Positions 10,027 through 18,943 are shown, counted from the stretch's first letter. The stretch is 64,000 bases of DNA from Amphibiibacter pelophylacis (GCF_037688875.1 NZ_JAWDIE010000003.1:163762-227761), one strand, 5' to 3'. The notes: generated from the letters alone by a model not told the origin. Translations and numbers: made by a program.

Positions 10027-10878
10027 ATGCTCCGCACCTTTCAGGACGACATCCGCTGCATTCTCGAACGCGACCCGGCCGCGCGCTCGGCCTGGGAGGT
10101 CGTGCTGTGCTACCCCGGTTTTCACGCGCTGGTGCTGCACCGCGTGGCGCACGGCGCCTGGCAGCGCGGCTGGCGGCTGCTGGGGCGCTGGCTGTCGCAC
10201 CTCAACCGCTGGCTGACGGGCATCGAGATCCACCCCGGCGCGCGCATCGGGCGGCGGGTGTTCATCGACCACGGCATGGGCGTGGTGATCGGCGAAATGA
10301 CCGAGATCCACGACAACGTCACCATCTACCAGGGCGTGACACTGGGCGGCACCTCGCTGGTCAAGGGCGCCAAACGCCACCCGACGCTGGAGAGCGGCGT
10401 CATCGTCGGCGCCAACGCCTGCGTGCTGGGCGGTTTCACCGTGGGCGCAGACGCGCGCGTGGGCTCGGGCGCAGTCGTCACCAAGCCCGTCCCGCCCGGC
10501 GCCACTGTGGTGGGCAACCCGGGCCGCATCATCGAGCGTGACGCCGCGCAGGCTGACACCGCTCGGGCTGACACTGCGCCGTCGGCTCCGGCGCCAGCGC
10601 CCTCCGCTGCCCCGGCCGCTCAGGCTGGCGTGCAGGCGCCCAGCGAAGGCTTCAGCGCTTACGGGGTCTCGAATGGCGACGACCCGCTCACCGTCGCCGT
10701 CCACCGCCTGGCCGACCAGACCCAGCTGCAGGAGCACCAGATCGCCCTGCTGTGGCAGGCCATGCAGTCGCTGCGCCAGCCTGCCGCCAGCGACTCCGCG
10801 CCGTGCAGCCCCCTGCCCGACGAGGCCCTGACGCACGAGTGCTTCAGGAGCCAGGATATCCGCAAGCTGCTGGATTGA
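10027..10878 (+). CDS. cysE: Serine O-acetyltransferase
   Basis: CysE transfers acetyl from acetyl-CoA to L-serine, making O-acetylserine for cysteine synthesis. The left-handed beta-helix hexapeptide repeats run from about residue 65 to 165, and include GVVIGEM, GVTLGGT and the end motif GNPGRII. The His of FIDHGMG is the expected catalytic one. The first 170 residues match the short (EpsC-like) type. The remaining 110 residues are an Ala/Pro linker and a tail of unknown role ending RKLLD. The ATG at 10027 is chosen because conserved similarity begins there (MLRTFQDDI). Confidence 0.93.
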   Translation: MLRTFQDDIRCILERDPAARSAWEVVLCYPGFHALVLHRVAHGAWQRGWRLLGRWLSHLNRWLTGIEIHPGARIGRRVFIDHGMGVVIGEMTEIHDNVTIYQGVTLGGTSLVKGAKRHPTLESGVIVGANACVLGGFTVGADARVGSGAVVTKPVPPGATVVGNPGRIIERDAAQADTARADTAPSAPAPAPSAAPAAQAGVQAPSEGFSAYGVSNGDDPLTVAVHRLADQTQLQEHQIALLWQAMQSLRQPAASDSAPCSPLPDEALTHECFRSQDIRKLLD

Positions 10879-10901
10879 GCGCGGATCAAACTGTTCCGCG
10901 C
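10879..10901. terminator. Hairpin between convergent cysE and thyA
   Basis: GCGCGGA pairs with TCCGCGC around a 9-base loop directly after the cysE stop and before the thyA stop. No T-run follows on either strand, so it is at best a weak, possibly shared terminator. Confidence 0.4.
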
Positions 10902-10912
10902 CAGAAACCGAC

Positions 10913-11746
10913 TCACACCGCCACCGGCGCCTTGATGCCGGGGTGGGGGTCGTAGCCGACCAGCTCGAAATCGTCCAGCGTGTAGCTGAACAGGTCGGCC
11001 GGGCGGCGTTTGATGACAAGCTGAGGCGCCGGCCGCACGTCGCGGGACAGTTGCATCTCCGCCTGCTGCATGTGGTTGGCGTAGAGGTGGCAGTCGCCGC
11101 CCGTCCAGATGAAGTCGCCCACAACGAGGTCGCACTGCTGCGCCACCATGTGCGTCAGCAGCGCGTAGCTGGCGATGTTGAAGGGCACGCCCAGAAACAC
11201 GTCAGCGCTGCGCTGGTAGAGCTGGCACGACAGCCTGCCGTCCGCGACGTAGAACTGGAACAGGCAGTGGCAGGGCATGAGCGCCATCTGGTCCAGCTCG
11301 GCGACGTTCCAGGCGCTGACGATCATGCGGCGGCTGTCAGGCGTGCTCCGGATCTGGTCCAGCACCTGACTGATCTGGTCGATGGCGCCGCCCGAAGGCG
11401 TGGGCCAGCTCCGCCACTGCTTGCCGTAGACTGGCCCCAGATCGCCGTCCGCATCCGCCCACTCGTCCCAGATGCTGCAGCCGCGCTCCTGCAGCCAGCG
11501 CACGTTGGTGTCGCCGTTCAGGAACCACAGCAGCTCCAGGATGATGCTTTTCAGGTGGACTTTTTTGGTTGTGACCAGCGGAAAGCCTCTGGACAGATCA
11601 AAGCGCATCTGGTGGCCAAAGACGCTGCGCGTGCCGGTGCCGGTGCGGTCGGTTTTGGGGGTGCCGCTGCGGAAAATGTGGGCCAGCAGGGCTTCGTAGG
11701 CATCGAAGCGGCAGGAATCAGAAGGGTTCACGGCGTCAGGGCTCAT
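10913..11746 (-). CDS. thyA: Thymidylate synthase
   Basis: ThyA makes dTMP from dUMP with methylene-tetrahydrofolate as donor. The catalytic cysteine is in [12 protein letters not shown]; the nucleotide and folate contacts [20 protein letters not shown] and YNPH-equivalent GYDPHP are present, and the protein ends in PVAV, as the family does. Two starts are possible: the ATG at 11746 (277 residues, chosen) or a GTG at 11767. Neither has a convincing ribosome binding site. It converges with cysE. Confidence 0.96.
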   Translation of the reverse strand: MSPDAVNPSDSCRFDAYEALLAHIFRSGTPKTDRTGTGTRSVFGHQMRFDLSRGFPLVTTKKVHLKSIILELLWFLNGDTNVRWLQERGCSIWDEWADADGDLGPVYGKQWRSWPTPSGGAIDQISQVLDQIRSTPDSRRMIVSAWNVAELDQMALMPCHCLFQFYVADGRLSCQLYQRSADVFLGVPFNIASYALLTHMVAQQCDLVVGDFIWTGGDCHLYANHMQQAEMQLSRDVRPAPQLVIKRRPADLFSYTLDDFELVGYDPHPGIKAPVAV

Positions 11747-11936
11747 TTCGGGGGGGTCGAAGGCCACTCAGACGGGCGGCGATGCCGCACAATAAAGTCT
11801 GTCATTGCAGCGCCACGGCCTGAGGGTTCACGCAAAAATGGCAAAACACTGAAGTTCGCCATGGAAATGGCGACATTCTGCCTGAGGATGCTTTTTACGG
11901 CCCACTGCCGACCCGTCACCGCCACCCGACCTGCCC

Positions 11937-12848
11937 ATGACCACCCAGCCCCTGTCCAGCCACCAGACCTCCACCCGGCCGGTTTCGTCCAGTGGTTTTG
12001 TGCGCCGCTCGCGGCTGATCGCCTGGCTGACGGGCAGCAGCCGCCGCGAGCGCCGCCTGCCCCTGCTGGGCCTGGCGGCAGCGGCGCTGCTGGTGCTGGG
12101 CGCGCTGCCGCTGGTGCGCCACGAGCTGACACTGAACACCGCAGGAGACCCCACCGCCTGGATCCTGCTGTGGAGCGTGCTGACGCTGGCGGGCGTGGGC
12201 CTGGGCATTCTGGGCTGGACCTTGGCATCCGGTCTGGCCGCCGAGCTGCGCCAGGCGCGGCTGGATCTGGACATGGCTTCGGTGCAGGATCTGGCGACGC
12301 GGGCTTACAACAAGCACCATTTTCTGACCTTGGCCGAGGCCGAATGGACGCGCTGCCGCCGCTACGGCGTGGACACCGCGCTGCTGCTGCTGCACGGCGA
12401 CCAGCTCGATCAGGTGCTGCAGCGCAACGGTCAGGCCTGTCGCGACACGCTGATGCGCGAAATGGTCCAGGTCGCGCGCGGCTCGCTGCGCAAAGCCGAC
12501 ATCCTGGGCCGCTTCGCCGCCGACCAGTTCGCGATTTTCGTGCCGCACACCGACCACCTGGGCGCGCTGGACGTGGCCGAGCGCATCCGCTCGCAGGTCG
12601 AGCAGCTGGCGCTGGCCTGGGACGGCCAGACGGTGCGCAGCACGCTGAGCATCGGTGTGGCCTCGCTGGGCCCCGGCCACAGCCACCTGGACAGCATGAT
12701 CACCGACGCCATGAAGGCGCTGGTCATCGCCCAGAACGGCGGCTGCAACTGCGTGCGCGCCGCGCCGCTGCAGGCCCGCCGCCCCCCGGGCCGCATGGTT
12801 CCGCCCGACACGGCCGGGCGCCTGAACGTGCAAAGACGCCGCCACTGA
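11937..12848 (+). CDS. Membrane protein with a degenerate GGDEF domain
   Basis: Residues 41-60 and 75-100 are two hydrophobic helices, so a small periplasmic loop and a cytoplasmic C-terminal part are expected. From about residue 110 to 285 the fold matches a diguanylate cyclase domain, including the SIGVAS strand near residue 239. The signature GGDEF is replaced by AADQF at residues 194-198, and the first metal-binding aspartate position appears to be His153. It is therefore unlikely to make cyclic-di-GMP and may bind nucleotide or act by partner binding. It stands alone between thyA and the di-haem peroxidase. Confidence 0.75.
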   Translation: MTTQPLSSHQTSTRPVSSSGFVRRSRLIAWLTGSSRRERRLPLLGLAAAALLVLGALPLVRHELTLNTAGDPTAWILLWSVLTLAGVGLGILGWTLASGLAAELRQARLDLDMASVQDLATRAYNKHHFLTLAEAEWTRCRRYGVDTALLLLHGDQLDQVLQRNGQACRDTLMREMVQVARGSLRKADILGRFAADQFAIFVPHTDHLGALDVAERIRSQVEQLALAWDGQTVRSTLSIGVASLGPGHSHLDSMITDAMKALVIAQNGGCNCVRAAPLQARRPPGRMVPPDTAGRLNVQRRRH

Positions 12849-12899
12849 AACGTTCACTGCGCCTTTTTCAGCGCTTCACCCCCGTCAGTCCGGCTTATG

Positions 12900-12918
12900 A
12901 TTGAGACCTGTTCTCAAT
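12900..12918. promoter_or_regulatory. Inverted repeat upstream of the di-haem peroxidase
   Basis: ATTGAGA and TCTCAAT form a 7-bp inverted repeat with a 5-base spacer, ending 12 bases before the GTG start. Its TGAGA/TCTCA half-sites recall Fur-type operators, but the match is only partial and no regulator is assigned. Confidence 0.4.
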
Positions 12919-12930
12919 TCAAGGAAGACC

Positions 12931-14454
12931 GTGGCTGCGAACCGGACGGGCCCTTCAGCGCGCGAACGCCGCTTTGTCACTGCCGTGGTCGTCATCGTGG
13001 CTGCCGCGGCGATGCTCGGTGCGTGGTGGAGTTCCCGCCCCGCCGCTGCGCCTGAAGCCCGCCGCGAGACCGCCTCATCCGCAGCCCCAACGCCGACAGG
13101 CCAGCCCGCCGTGCCCAAAGGCACCGAGCTGGATCTGCTGGCGCTGACCCAGACCCAGCGCGACGCCCAGAACACGGCGCTCAAGGCTGCGGGCCAGGGC
13201 CTGGCGCCCCCACCGCTGCCCGACAGCCGCCCCGAGACCCTGCTGCTGCGCCAGTGGGTCGGCCAGGCGCCGCCACGCCCCGAAAAACCGGCCGCGATGT
13301 CCGAGGCCGCCCGACTGGGCGCGCTGATTTTTGTGGATCGCAGCCTGTCGGCCTCGGGCCGGCAGTCGTGCGCCAGCTGCCACGAGGCCTCGCTGGGTTT
13401 TTCCAGCCCTTTTGACGACGCGACAGCGCCGGGCGGCAGCGACATGATGGCCAGCGGCACGCGCGTGCCGCAGCCGCTGCGTTACGCGGCGCTCAACCCC
13501 GAGCCGCAGTTCACGGTCGAAGAGACCCCCGAAGCCGACGGCGGTGGCCTGGAAGCGGCGGGGGGATTCTTCTGGGACGGCCGCGCCAGCAGCCTGCAGG
13601 ATCAGGCGCAGCAGCCTTTTCTGGCGGCCAACGAAATGGCCAACCGCAACGCCTCTGAAGTGCTGGCGCGGCTGGTCAAAACCCCCTACTACGCCCGCCT
13701 GCAGGCGCTGTATGGCGCGAGCAGCATGGCCGATCCCGACCAGGCGCTGGCCAGCGTGGGTCAGGCGCTGATGCAGTTCCAGCTCGAAAGCCCGTCTTTC
13801 GCGCCTTTCAGCAGCCGCTTCGACGACTACCTGCGTGGCAGCGCCCAGCTGACGCCTGCGCAGCAGCGCGGCCTGATGCTGTTCAACAATCCGGCCAAAG
13901 GCAACTGCATCGCCTGCCACACCAGCGTGCCCAGCGCGAACCGGCCGCTGCCGCTGTTCACCGATTTCACCTACGACGCGCTGGGCGTGCCGCGCAACCC
14001 GCAGATCGCGGCCAACCGCAACCCGGCGCACTTCGATCTGGGCCTGTGCGATGCCCACCCGCCCTCGGCAGGCTCGGTCATGAACGGGCTGTGCGGCGCC
14101 TTCAAGGTGCCTTCGCTGCGCAATGTGGCGGTGCGGCGCCATTTCTTTCACAACGGCCGCTTCGACAACCTGCGCACCGTGCTGGAGTTTTACGTGCAGC
14201 GCGACACCCACCCGGAGCGCTGGTATCCGAGAGACGCCGCCGGGAAAATCCAGCTCTTTGACGATCTGCCCGCGCCTTACAAGGCCAACGTCAACCGCAC
14301 CGAAGTGCCGTACAACCGCAAGCCCGGTCAGGCCCCGGCGCTGGACGCGCACGAGATCGACGATCTGCTCAGCTTCCTGAGCACACTGACCGACGCCGAT
14401 CTGACCGCGCAGGCGCAGCAGAACCTGGCGCGCCAGGGCATCAGACCGCAGTGA
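12931..14454 (+). CDS. Di-haem cytochrome c peroxidase / MauG family protein
   Basis: The family reduces peroxide or oxidises partner proteins in the periplasm with two c-type haems. The haem attachment motifs are CASCH near residue 151 and CIACH near residue 327. An N-terminal uncleaved anchor or signal helix spans about residues 13-30, followed by an Ala/Pro-rich linker. At 507 residues it is longer than classic CcpA (about 330), with extra sequence before the first haem. The GTG at 12931 is chosen because AAGGAAG precedes it at a good distance. Its 3' end overlaps the opposing NanM-like gene by 14 bases. The physiological substrate is not evident. Confidence 0.85.
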   Translation: MAANRTGPSARERRFVTAVVVIVAAAAMLGAWWSSRPAAAPEARRETASSAAPTPTGQPAVPKGTELDLLALTQTQRDAQNTALKAAGQGLAPPPLPDSRPETLLLRQWVGQAPPRPEKPAAMSEAARLGALIFVDRSLSASGRQSCASCHEASLGFSSPFDDATAPGGSDMMASGTRVPQPLRYAALNPEPQFTVEETPEADGGGLEAAGGFFWDGRASSLQDQAQQPFLAANEMANRNASEVLARLVKTPYYARLQALYGASSMADPDQALASVGQALMQFQLESPSFAPFSSRFDDYLRGSAQLTPAQQRGLMLFNNPAKGNCIACHTSVPSANRPLPLFTDFTYDALGVPRNPQIAANRNPAHFDLGLCDAHPPSAGSVMNGLCGAFKVPSLRNVAVRRHFFHNGRFDNLRTVLEFYVQRDTHPERWYPRDAAGKIQLFDDLPAPYKANVNRTEVPYNRKPGQAPALDAHEIDDLLSFLSTLTDADLTAQAQQNLARQGIRPQ

Positions 14455-15580
14455 TCAGGCCGCTGTCATGCGGGGGCGGATGGGCGGATGGGCTGACGCG
14501 CACCGCGCCTGACGCCGAATCCCAGTGCAGGCGCAGCACGGCATCGGTGGCCGCGCCGCCCTGCACTTCGCCGCCGACCAGCAGCAGGCTGTCCCCGAGC
14601 GCGAAGCTGACGCCATAGCCCATGCCCTGCGGCAGCTGGCCGACGCGCTGCCAGCGCGTCCCCTGCAGCGCAAAAATGCCGTCGTGCCAGGTTTTGGTCA
14701 GGCCCTGGTGGGCGTAGCGGTGGCCGGCGGCGTACCGCGCCCGCGCCCCGGGGAAGCTGGCCCCGCCCGCCAGCAGCAGCGTGCCCTGGACATCGCCCGC
14801 GTAGGCGCCCGCAACGCCTTCTTCACCCAGACCGCCCTCGGGGCCGGAGCTGGGGGCTTCGTGCCAGTCCAGGTTGTCGCCATCGTCGTGGATGTGCCAG
14901 ATGGCCGTGCCGCGCAGGCCAGGTTTGACCTCGCCGTGGATCAGGGTCAGCCCCTTGCCCTGGGCGACCAGCGCGGACCCGGCACAGCCCGCCACCGGGC
15001 CTTCGCCCAGATCCAGCCAGTGGCCGTGCTGCACGTCGTAGCCCAGCACGCTGGCCGGAAAGCGGTAGGCCTCGCAGGGCTGGGACAGGTACTGGCGGGT
15101 CAGCGCGGCGGCGGCGTCCTCCTGCCCCGTCACGCGCTGCAGCAGGCTGGTGTAGGCGCGGAACACGTCGGGGTTGACGCCGCCGAAAAAGGCCAGCGGC
15201 CCGCTGGGCAGCACGCAGGCGGCCGCACCCAGCAGCCCGCGCGGCGCCGAAGGCAGCTGCTGCCAGACGCCCGTGGCCGGATCAAAGCTGTACATATCGT
15301 CCAGCGCCACCGTGGGCTGACCGGGCCGTGGCTGGCCCGCGCCGCCCAGCACCCAGATGCGGCCGTGGGCAGCCAGCGCCAGCGGCTGCTCGCGCACCAC
15401 GCCGGGGAAATCGGCCAGACGCTGCCACGCGGGCGCGTCGGCGGCCAGGTCCAGGGCATACCAGGCGTGGCCTGCGCTGCCCAGACCCACATACAGGGTG
15501 TCGCCCAGACGGGCACCACAGCCCTGGCGCAGCGGCTGGGGCAGGCGGGGAAGGACAGGACGATGAGAATCGGCGGTCAT
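14441..15580 (-). CDS. Kelch-repeat mutarotase, N-acetylneuraminate epimerase (NanM) family
   Basis: NanM is a six-bladed beta-propeller that converts alpha- to beta-sialic acid. Matches include the segments GEVKPGLRG, LLLAGGASFPGARARY and HQGLTKTWHDGIF, which line up with the conserved NanM core. E. coli NanM is exported to the periplasm, but this 379-residue protein has no signal peptide at its start (MTADSHRPVLPRL). No other sialic-acid gene is visible in the window. It lies 6 bases after maf in the same direction, so it probably shares the rsfS-rlmH-maf transcript. The sugar it acts on is uncertain. Confidence 0.8.
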   Translation of the reverse strand: MTADSHRPVLPRLPQPLRQGCGARLGDTLYVGLGSAGHAWYALDLAADAPAWQRLADFPGVVREQPLALAAHGRIWVLGGAGQPRPGQPTVALDDMYSFDPATGVWQQLPSAPRGLLGAAACVLPSGPLAFFGGVNPDVFRAYTSLLQRVTGQEDAAAALTRQYLSQPCEAYRFPASVLGYDVQHGHWLDLGEGPVAGCAGSALVAQGKGLTLIHGEVKPGLRGTAIWHIHDDGDNLDWHEAPSSGPEGGLGEEGVAGAYAGDVQGTLLLAGGASFPGARARYAAGHRYAHQGLTKTWHDGIFALQGTRWQRVGQLPQGMGYGVSFALGDSLLLVGGEVQGGAATDAVLRLHWDSASGAVRVSPSAHPPPHDSGLITAV

Positions 15581-15586
15581 GCGGGT

Positions 15587-16231
15587 TTACTTTCCGGAAG
15601 TCAGGAGCTGATCCAGCTCGAACAGGGGCAGGCCGACAATCCCGGAGTGGCTGCCCTCGATGCGGCTGATCCAGCGGGCGGCGCGGCCCTGGATGGCGTA
15701 GGCGCCCGCCTTGCCCGCCGGTTCGCCGCTGGCGACGTAGGCGCGCAGCGCGTCCTGCGGGACGGCCGACCAGGTGACGCGGCTGGTGGACAGGCGCTGC
15801 TGGCCATCCAGCCAGACGGCGGTGTAGACCTCATGGCTGCGCCCGGCCAGCGCCGTCAGCATGGCCAGGGCCTCACTGTCGTCCTGCGGCTTGCCCAGGA
15901 TGCGGCCGTCCAGCGCCACCGTGGTGTCAGCGGCCAGCACGGGCGCAGCGGGCCAGGCCGCCACGCCGTGCTGCGCCTGCAGGCGCGACAGGCGCTGGCG
16001 CGCGGCCTCGCCCTTCAGGCGCGCGACGCGCTGCACGTAAACGGCGGGCGTATCGCCGGGCCGCACGGCTTCAAGCGCCTCGGCGTCCTCGTCCGGGCCG
16101 GCCAGCAGCAGGCGGTAGCGCACGGCGATGCTGTCCAGCAGGTCGCGACGGCGCGGGCTCTGCGAGGCCAGGTAAAGGTCAAACCCGGGATCAAGCCGGG
16201 AACCGTCTGCGGATGATGCGGGCGTGTTCAG
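15587..16231 (-). CDS. maf: Maf-family nucleotide pyrophosphatase, with no ordinary start codon
   Basis: Maf proteins hydrolyse non-canonical or excess nucleoside triphosphates. The essential N-terminal motif LASQSPRRR is encoded at about 16175-16149, upstream of the first in-frame GTG (16123). The reading frame is open from the rlmH stop at 16238, and between the two there is no in-frame ATG, GTG or TTG. The start given is a CTG at 16231, placed 9 bases after a GGGAG; an ATC at 16234 is the other candidate. The rest is normal: VLAADTTVALDGRILGKP near residue 90 and the EGSHSGIVGLPLFE end. A sequencing or real frameshift from an overlapping GTG (16241) is the alternative. Confidence 0.8.
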   Translation of the reverse strand: MNTPASSADGSRLDPGFDLYLASQSPRRRDLLDSIAVRYRLLLAGPDEDAEALEAVRPGDTPAVYVQRVARLKGEAARQRLSRLQAQHGVAAWPAAPVLAADTTVALDGRILGKPQDDSEALAMLTALAGRSHEVYTAVWLDGQQRLSTSRVTWSAVPQDALRAYVASGEPAGKAGAYAIQGRAARWISRIEGSHSGIVGLPLFELDQLLTSGK

Positions 16232-16237
16232 GATTTT

Positions 16238-16717
16238 TCACTCCCGATGATACGGGTGGTGGCTCAGGATGCTCCAGGCGCGGTAGACCTGTTCGATCAG
16301 GACGACACGGGCCAGGGCGTGTGGCAGGGTCAGGCTGGACAGGCGCAGCAGCACGTCGGCCTGCGCCTTGAGCGGCGGGTGGATGCCGTCGGCGCCGCCG
16401 ATGACAAAAACGGTGTCGCGACCGTCCTGCTGCCACTGGCCCAGATGCTCGGCCAGCGCCACGCTGCCCCAGTCGCGGCCGCGTTCGTCGAGCACGACAC
16501 GGCGCACATCACGGCCATAGTGTTTGGCCAGCGTGGCCTCGATACGGGCGGCTTCCAGCTGCATCACCGTGGCGGGCGGGCGGCTGTCGCGCGATTCGGC
16601 CTTGAGCGCGTGCACGGCAAACTGCCAGTGCGGTGGCAGGCGCTTGGCGAAATCGTCGCAGGCGGCCTGCGCCCAGTCGGGCAGGCGCTGGGCCAGGGCG
16701 ATCAGGCCCAGCTTCAC
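16238..16717 (-). CDS. rlmH: 23S rRNA (pseudouridine1915-N3)-methyltransferase RlmH
   Basis: RlmH is a small SPOUT methyltransferase acting on helix 69 of 23S rRNA. The GTG start at 16717 overlaps the rsfS stop (GTGA) and gives 159 residues beginning MKLGLIA, as in the family. The SAM-binding knot motif FVIGGADG lies near residue 103, and the C-terminus ends in the diagnostic YRAWSI and HHPYHRE. Its stop is in the same frame as the maf coding region that follows. Confidence 0.96.
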   Translation of the reverse strand: MKLGLIALAQRLPDWAQAACDDFAKRLPPHWQFAVHALKAESRDSRPPATVMQLEAARIEATLAKHYGRDVRRVVLDERGRDWGSVALAEHLGQWQQDGRDTVFVIGGADGIHPPLKAQADVLLRLSSLTLPHALARVVLIEQVYRAWSILSHHPYHRE

Positions 16718-17085
16718 GGTTTGGCGGACGCTCCCCGCAGCGGCAGGCGGGCCGGACGGCTGGGCTTTTCGCCCCACAGCTCTTCCAGGCGGTAGTAGTC
16801 GCGGATGGCCGGCTGCATGATGTGGGCGACAGCCGCCCCGCAGTCCACGATGATCCATTCGCCGTTTTCTTCGCCTTCCGTGCGCAGCACCGGAAAACCG
16901 GCCTGGCGCACCGCGTCCTTGACGCTGCTGGCCAGCGCCTTGGTCTGGCGGTTGGAGGTGCCCGAGGCGATGATCACGCGCTCGAACATGCTGGTCAGGT
17001 GTTCGGTGTCGAAGACGGCGATGTTGTGCGCCTTGACGTCTTCCAGACCGGTGACGATGGCCTCTTGCAGCTGGGTAATGTTCAT
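16714..17085 (-). CDS. rsfS: Ribosomal silencing factor RsfS
   Basis: RsfS binds ribosomal protein uL14 and blocks subunit joining in slow growth. The 123-residue protein starts at the ATG at 17085. It contains the conserved core IIASGTSNRQTKALASSV (residues 40-57) and GEENGEWIIVDCG near residue 72. It is first in the rsfS-rlmH-maf order that is standard in Burkholderiales. nadD, often just upstream, is replaced here by the end of the polyamine transporter operon. Confidence 0.95.
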   Translation of the reverse strand: MNITQLQEAIVTGLEDVKAHNIAVFDTEHLTSMFERVIIASGTSNRQTKALASSVKDAVRQAGFPVLRTEGEENGEWIIVDCGAAVAHIMQPAIRDYYRLEELWGEKPSRPARLPLRGASAKP

Positions 17086-17164
17086 GAAGAAATGGTTCTT
17101 GAGTGCGCTGTGACAGGGCTGGCAGTGTACGCGCTGCAGGCCCTGCGTGGGGAATCGGTGACCC

Positions 17165-18022
17165 TCAGTGGCGGACGGTGTCGTCGATGCGCAGCGCCGC
17201 CTGGGCCTCGCGCTCGCGGCGGCGCGTGGCACGCGCCACCCAGATGCTGTAGGCGATGATGACCAGGGTCACCGTCACGATCAGCAGCGTGGCGGCGGCG
17301 TAGATGGTCGGATTGATGCCGCGCCGGGCGTAACCGAAGATCACCTGCGGCAGCGTGGAGACGCCCGGGCCGGAGAGGAACTCGGAGATCACCACATCGT
17401 CGAACGACAGCGTGAACGACAGCAGGAACGCCGCCAGGATGGCCTGGAAAATGTTGGGCAGCGTCACCATGAAGAAGACCTGGTGCGGGCGCGCGCCCAG
17501 ATCCATGGCGGCCTCCTCGATGCGGGCGTCCATCTCCAGCAGGCGGCTTTGCACCACCACCATGGCGTAAGACATGCCCAGCAGCGTGTGGCCCAGAATG
17601 ATGGTGAGCAGGCCGCGCTGCGGCCAGCCCAGCAGATCCTGCGCGCCCACCATGAGCAGCAGCAGCGACAGACCGATCACCACTTCAGGCATCACCAGCG
17701 GCGCGTTGACCATGCCGGAAAACAGCGTGCGCCCCAGAAAACGCCGGTAGCGCACCAGCACGAAGGCCGCCAGCGTGCCCAGAATGGCCGACAGCACGCC
17801 CGTCACTGCCGCCACCTTCACCGACAGCCAGAAGCCTTCGACGATTTTGCTGTCGCGCGTCAGGGCCTCGTACCAGCGCAGCGAAAAGCCGGTGAAGCGG
17901 GCGTCCTGGCGCGTGCTGTTGAAGCTGAACACCACCATGAAGCCCAGCGGCAGGTACAGAAAGAAGAAAACCAGCGCCATCCAGATCCGGCCGATGTGCC
18001 GGGTGAGAAACGAGCCTTTCAT
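17165..18022 (-). CDS. potI: Putrescine ABC transporter permease PotI
   Basis: This is one of two inner-membrane permease subunits for putrescine import. Six membrane helices are apparent. The EAA loop that contacts the ATPase reads EEAAMDLGARPHQVFF near residue 175. The ATG at 18022 overlaps the potH stop by 4 bases and gives 285 residues, the usual length. The tail is strongly charged (RRREREAQAA). It is the last gene of the potFGHI transcript. Confidence 0.93.
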   Translation of the reverse strand: MKGSFLTRHIGRIWMALVFFFLYLPLGFMVVFSFNSTRQDARFTGFSLRWYEALTRDSKIVEGFWLSVKVAAVTGVLSAILGTLAAFVLVRYRRFLGRTLFSGMVNAPLVMPEVVIGLSLLLLMVGAQDLLGWPQRGLLTIILGHTLLGMSYAMVVVQSRLLEMDARIEEAAMDLGARPHQVFFMVTLPNIFQAILAAFLLSFTLSFDDVVISEFLSGPGVSTLPQVIFGYARRGINPTIYAAATLLIVTVTLVIIAYSIWVARATRRREREAQAALRIDDTVRH

Positions 18023-18930
18023 GCGCCCTTCTCCTGGCTGGCGCTGCTGCGGTAGTACAGCGAGAGCGGTACGACAATCAGCGCGATCATGACCACCGCC
18101 AGCGCCGAGGCGCGCGGCCAGTTGTTGCTGGTGAACATCTCGTCCCAGACCACGCGGCCGATCATCAGGTTCTCTGGCCCGCCCAGCAGCGAGGGAATCA
18201 CGAACTCGCCCAGGCAGGGGATGAAAACCAGCATGAAACCCGCCACGATGCCCGCTCGCGACAGCGGCACCGTCACCAGCCAGAAGGCCTTGAGCGGCGT
18301 CGCGCCCAGATCCCAGGCCGCTTCGAGCAGGCGCACATCCATCTTGACCAGGTTGGCGTAAAGCGGCAGCACCATGAAGGGCAGGTAGACATAGGTCATG
18401 CCCACCAGCATCGAGATACTGGTGTACAGCATGATGATGGGCTCGTGAATGACGCCGATGGCCATCAGGAAGCGGTTGATCACGCCCTGGTCGGCCAGCA
18501 GGCCTTTCCAGGCGTAAACGCGCAGCAGAAAGGACGTCCAGAACGGCAGCATCACCATCATCAGCAGCGCCGGGCGCAGCGCCGGGGACGAGCGCGCGAT
18601 GAAATAGGCAAAGGGGTAGCCCAGCAGCAGGCACAGCAGCGCGGTGACGAAGGCGTAGAAAATCGAGCGCAGATAGGCTTCGATGTATATCGTCTGGAAC
18701 AGCGCCCCGCCGCCGGATTCGCGAAAGATCGTCCAGTAGTTTTCGTACTTGAGGTGCAGGATGCCCGTGACCGGATCCCACAGCGGCTTGAAGGGGCTGA
18801 TGCTCTCACCCATGTCCACAAAACTGATGTAGAGCAGGATCAGGAAAGGCAGCAGGAAGAACACCCCCAGCCAGACGTAGGGCACGCCGATGACGAAACG
18901 CCGTCCCGGCAGGCGCGTGGGCAGTTTCAT
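18019..18930 (-). CDS. potH: Putrescine ABC transporter permease PotH
   Basis: Second permease subunit of the putrescine importer, 303 residues with six predicted helices. The EAA loop is LLEAAWDLGATPLKAF near residue 203. It starts 13 bases after the potG stop and ends overlapping potI (ATGA). The N-terminal PYVWLGVFFLLPFLI helix is typical of PotH/PotB. Confidence 0.93.
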   Translation of the reverse strand: MKLPTRLPGRRFVIGVPYVWLGVFFLLPFLILLYISFVDMGESISPFKPLWDPVTGILHLKYENYWTIFRESGGGALFQTIYIEAYLRSIFYAFVTALLCLLLGYPFAYFIARSSPALRPALLMMVMLPFWTSFLLRVYAWKGLLADQGVINRFLMAIGVIHEPIIMLYTSISMLVGMTYVYLPFMVLPLYANLVKMDVRLLEAAWDLGATPLKAFWLVTVPLSRAGIVAGFMLVFIPCLGEFVIPSLLGGPENLMIGRVVWDEMFTSNNWPRASALAVVMIALIVVPLSLYYRSSASQEKGA

Positions 18931-18943
18931 GGCGGTCTCCCGG

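Noticed and set aside
10613..10878. The Ala/Pro tail of CysE as a separate gene
   Set aside because: It is in the same uninterrupted frame with no start signal.
12900..12918. Calling the inverted repeat a true Fur box
   Set aside because: Only the TGAGA/TCTCA half-sites match and the centre differs from the consensus; kept as an unassigned operator.
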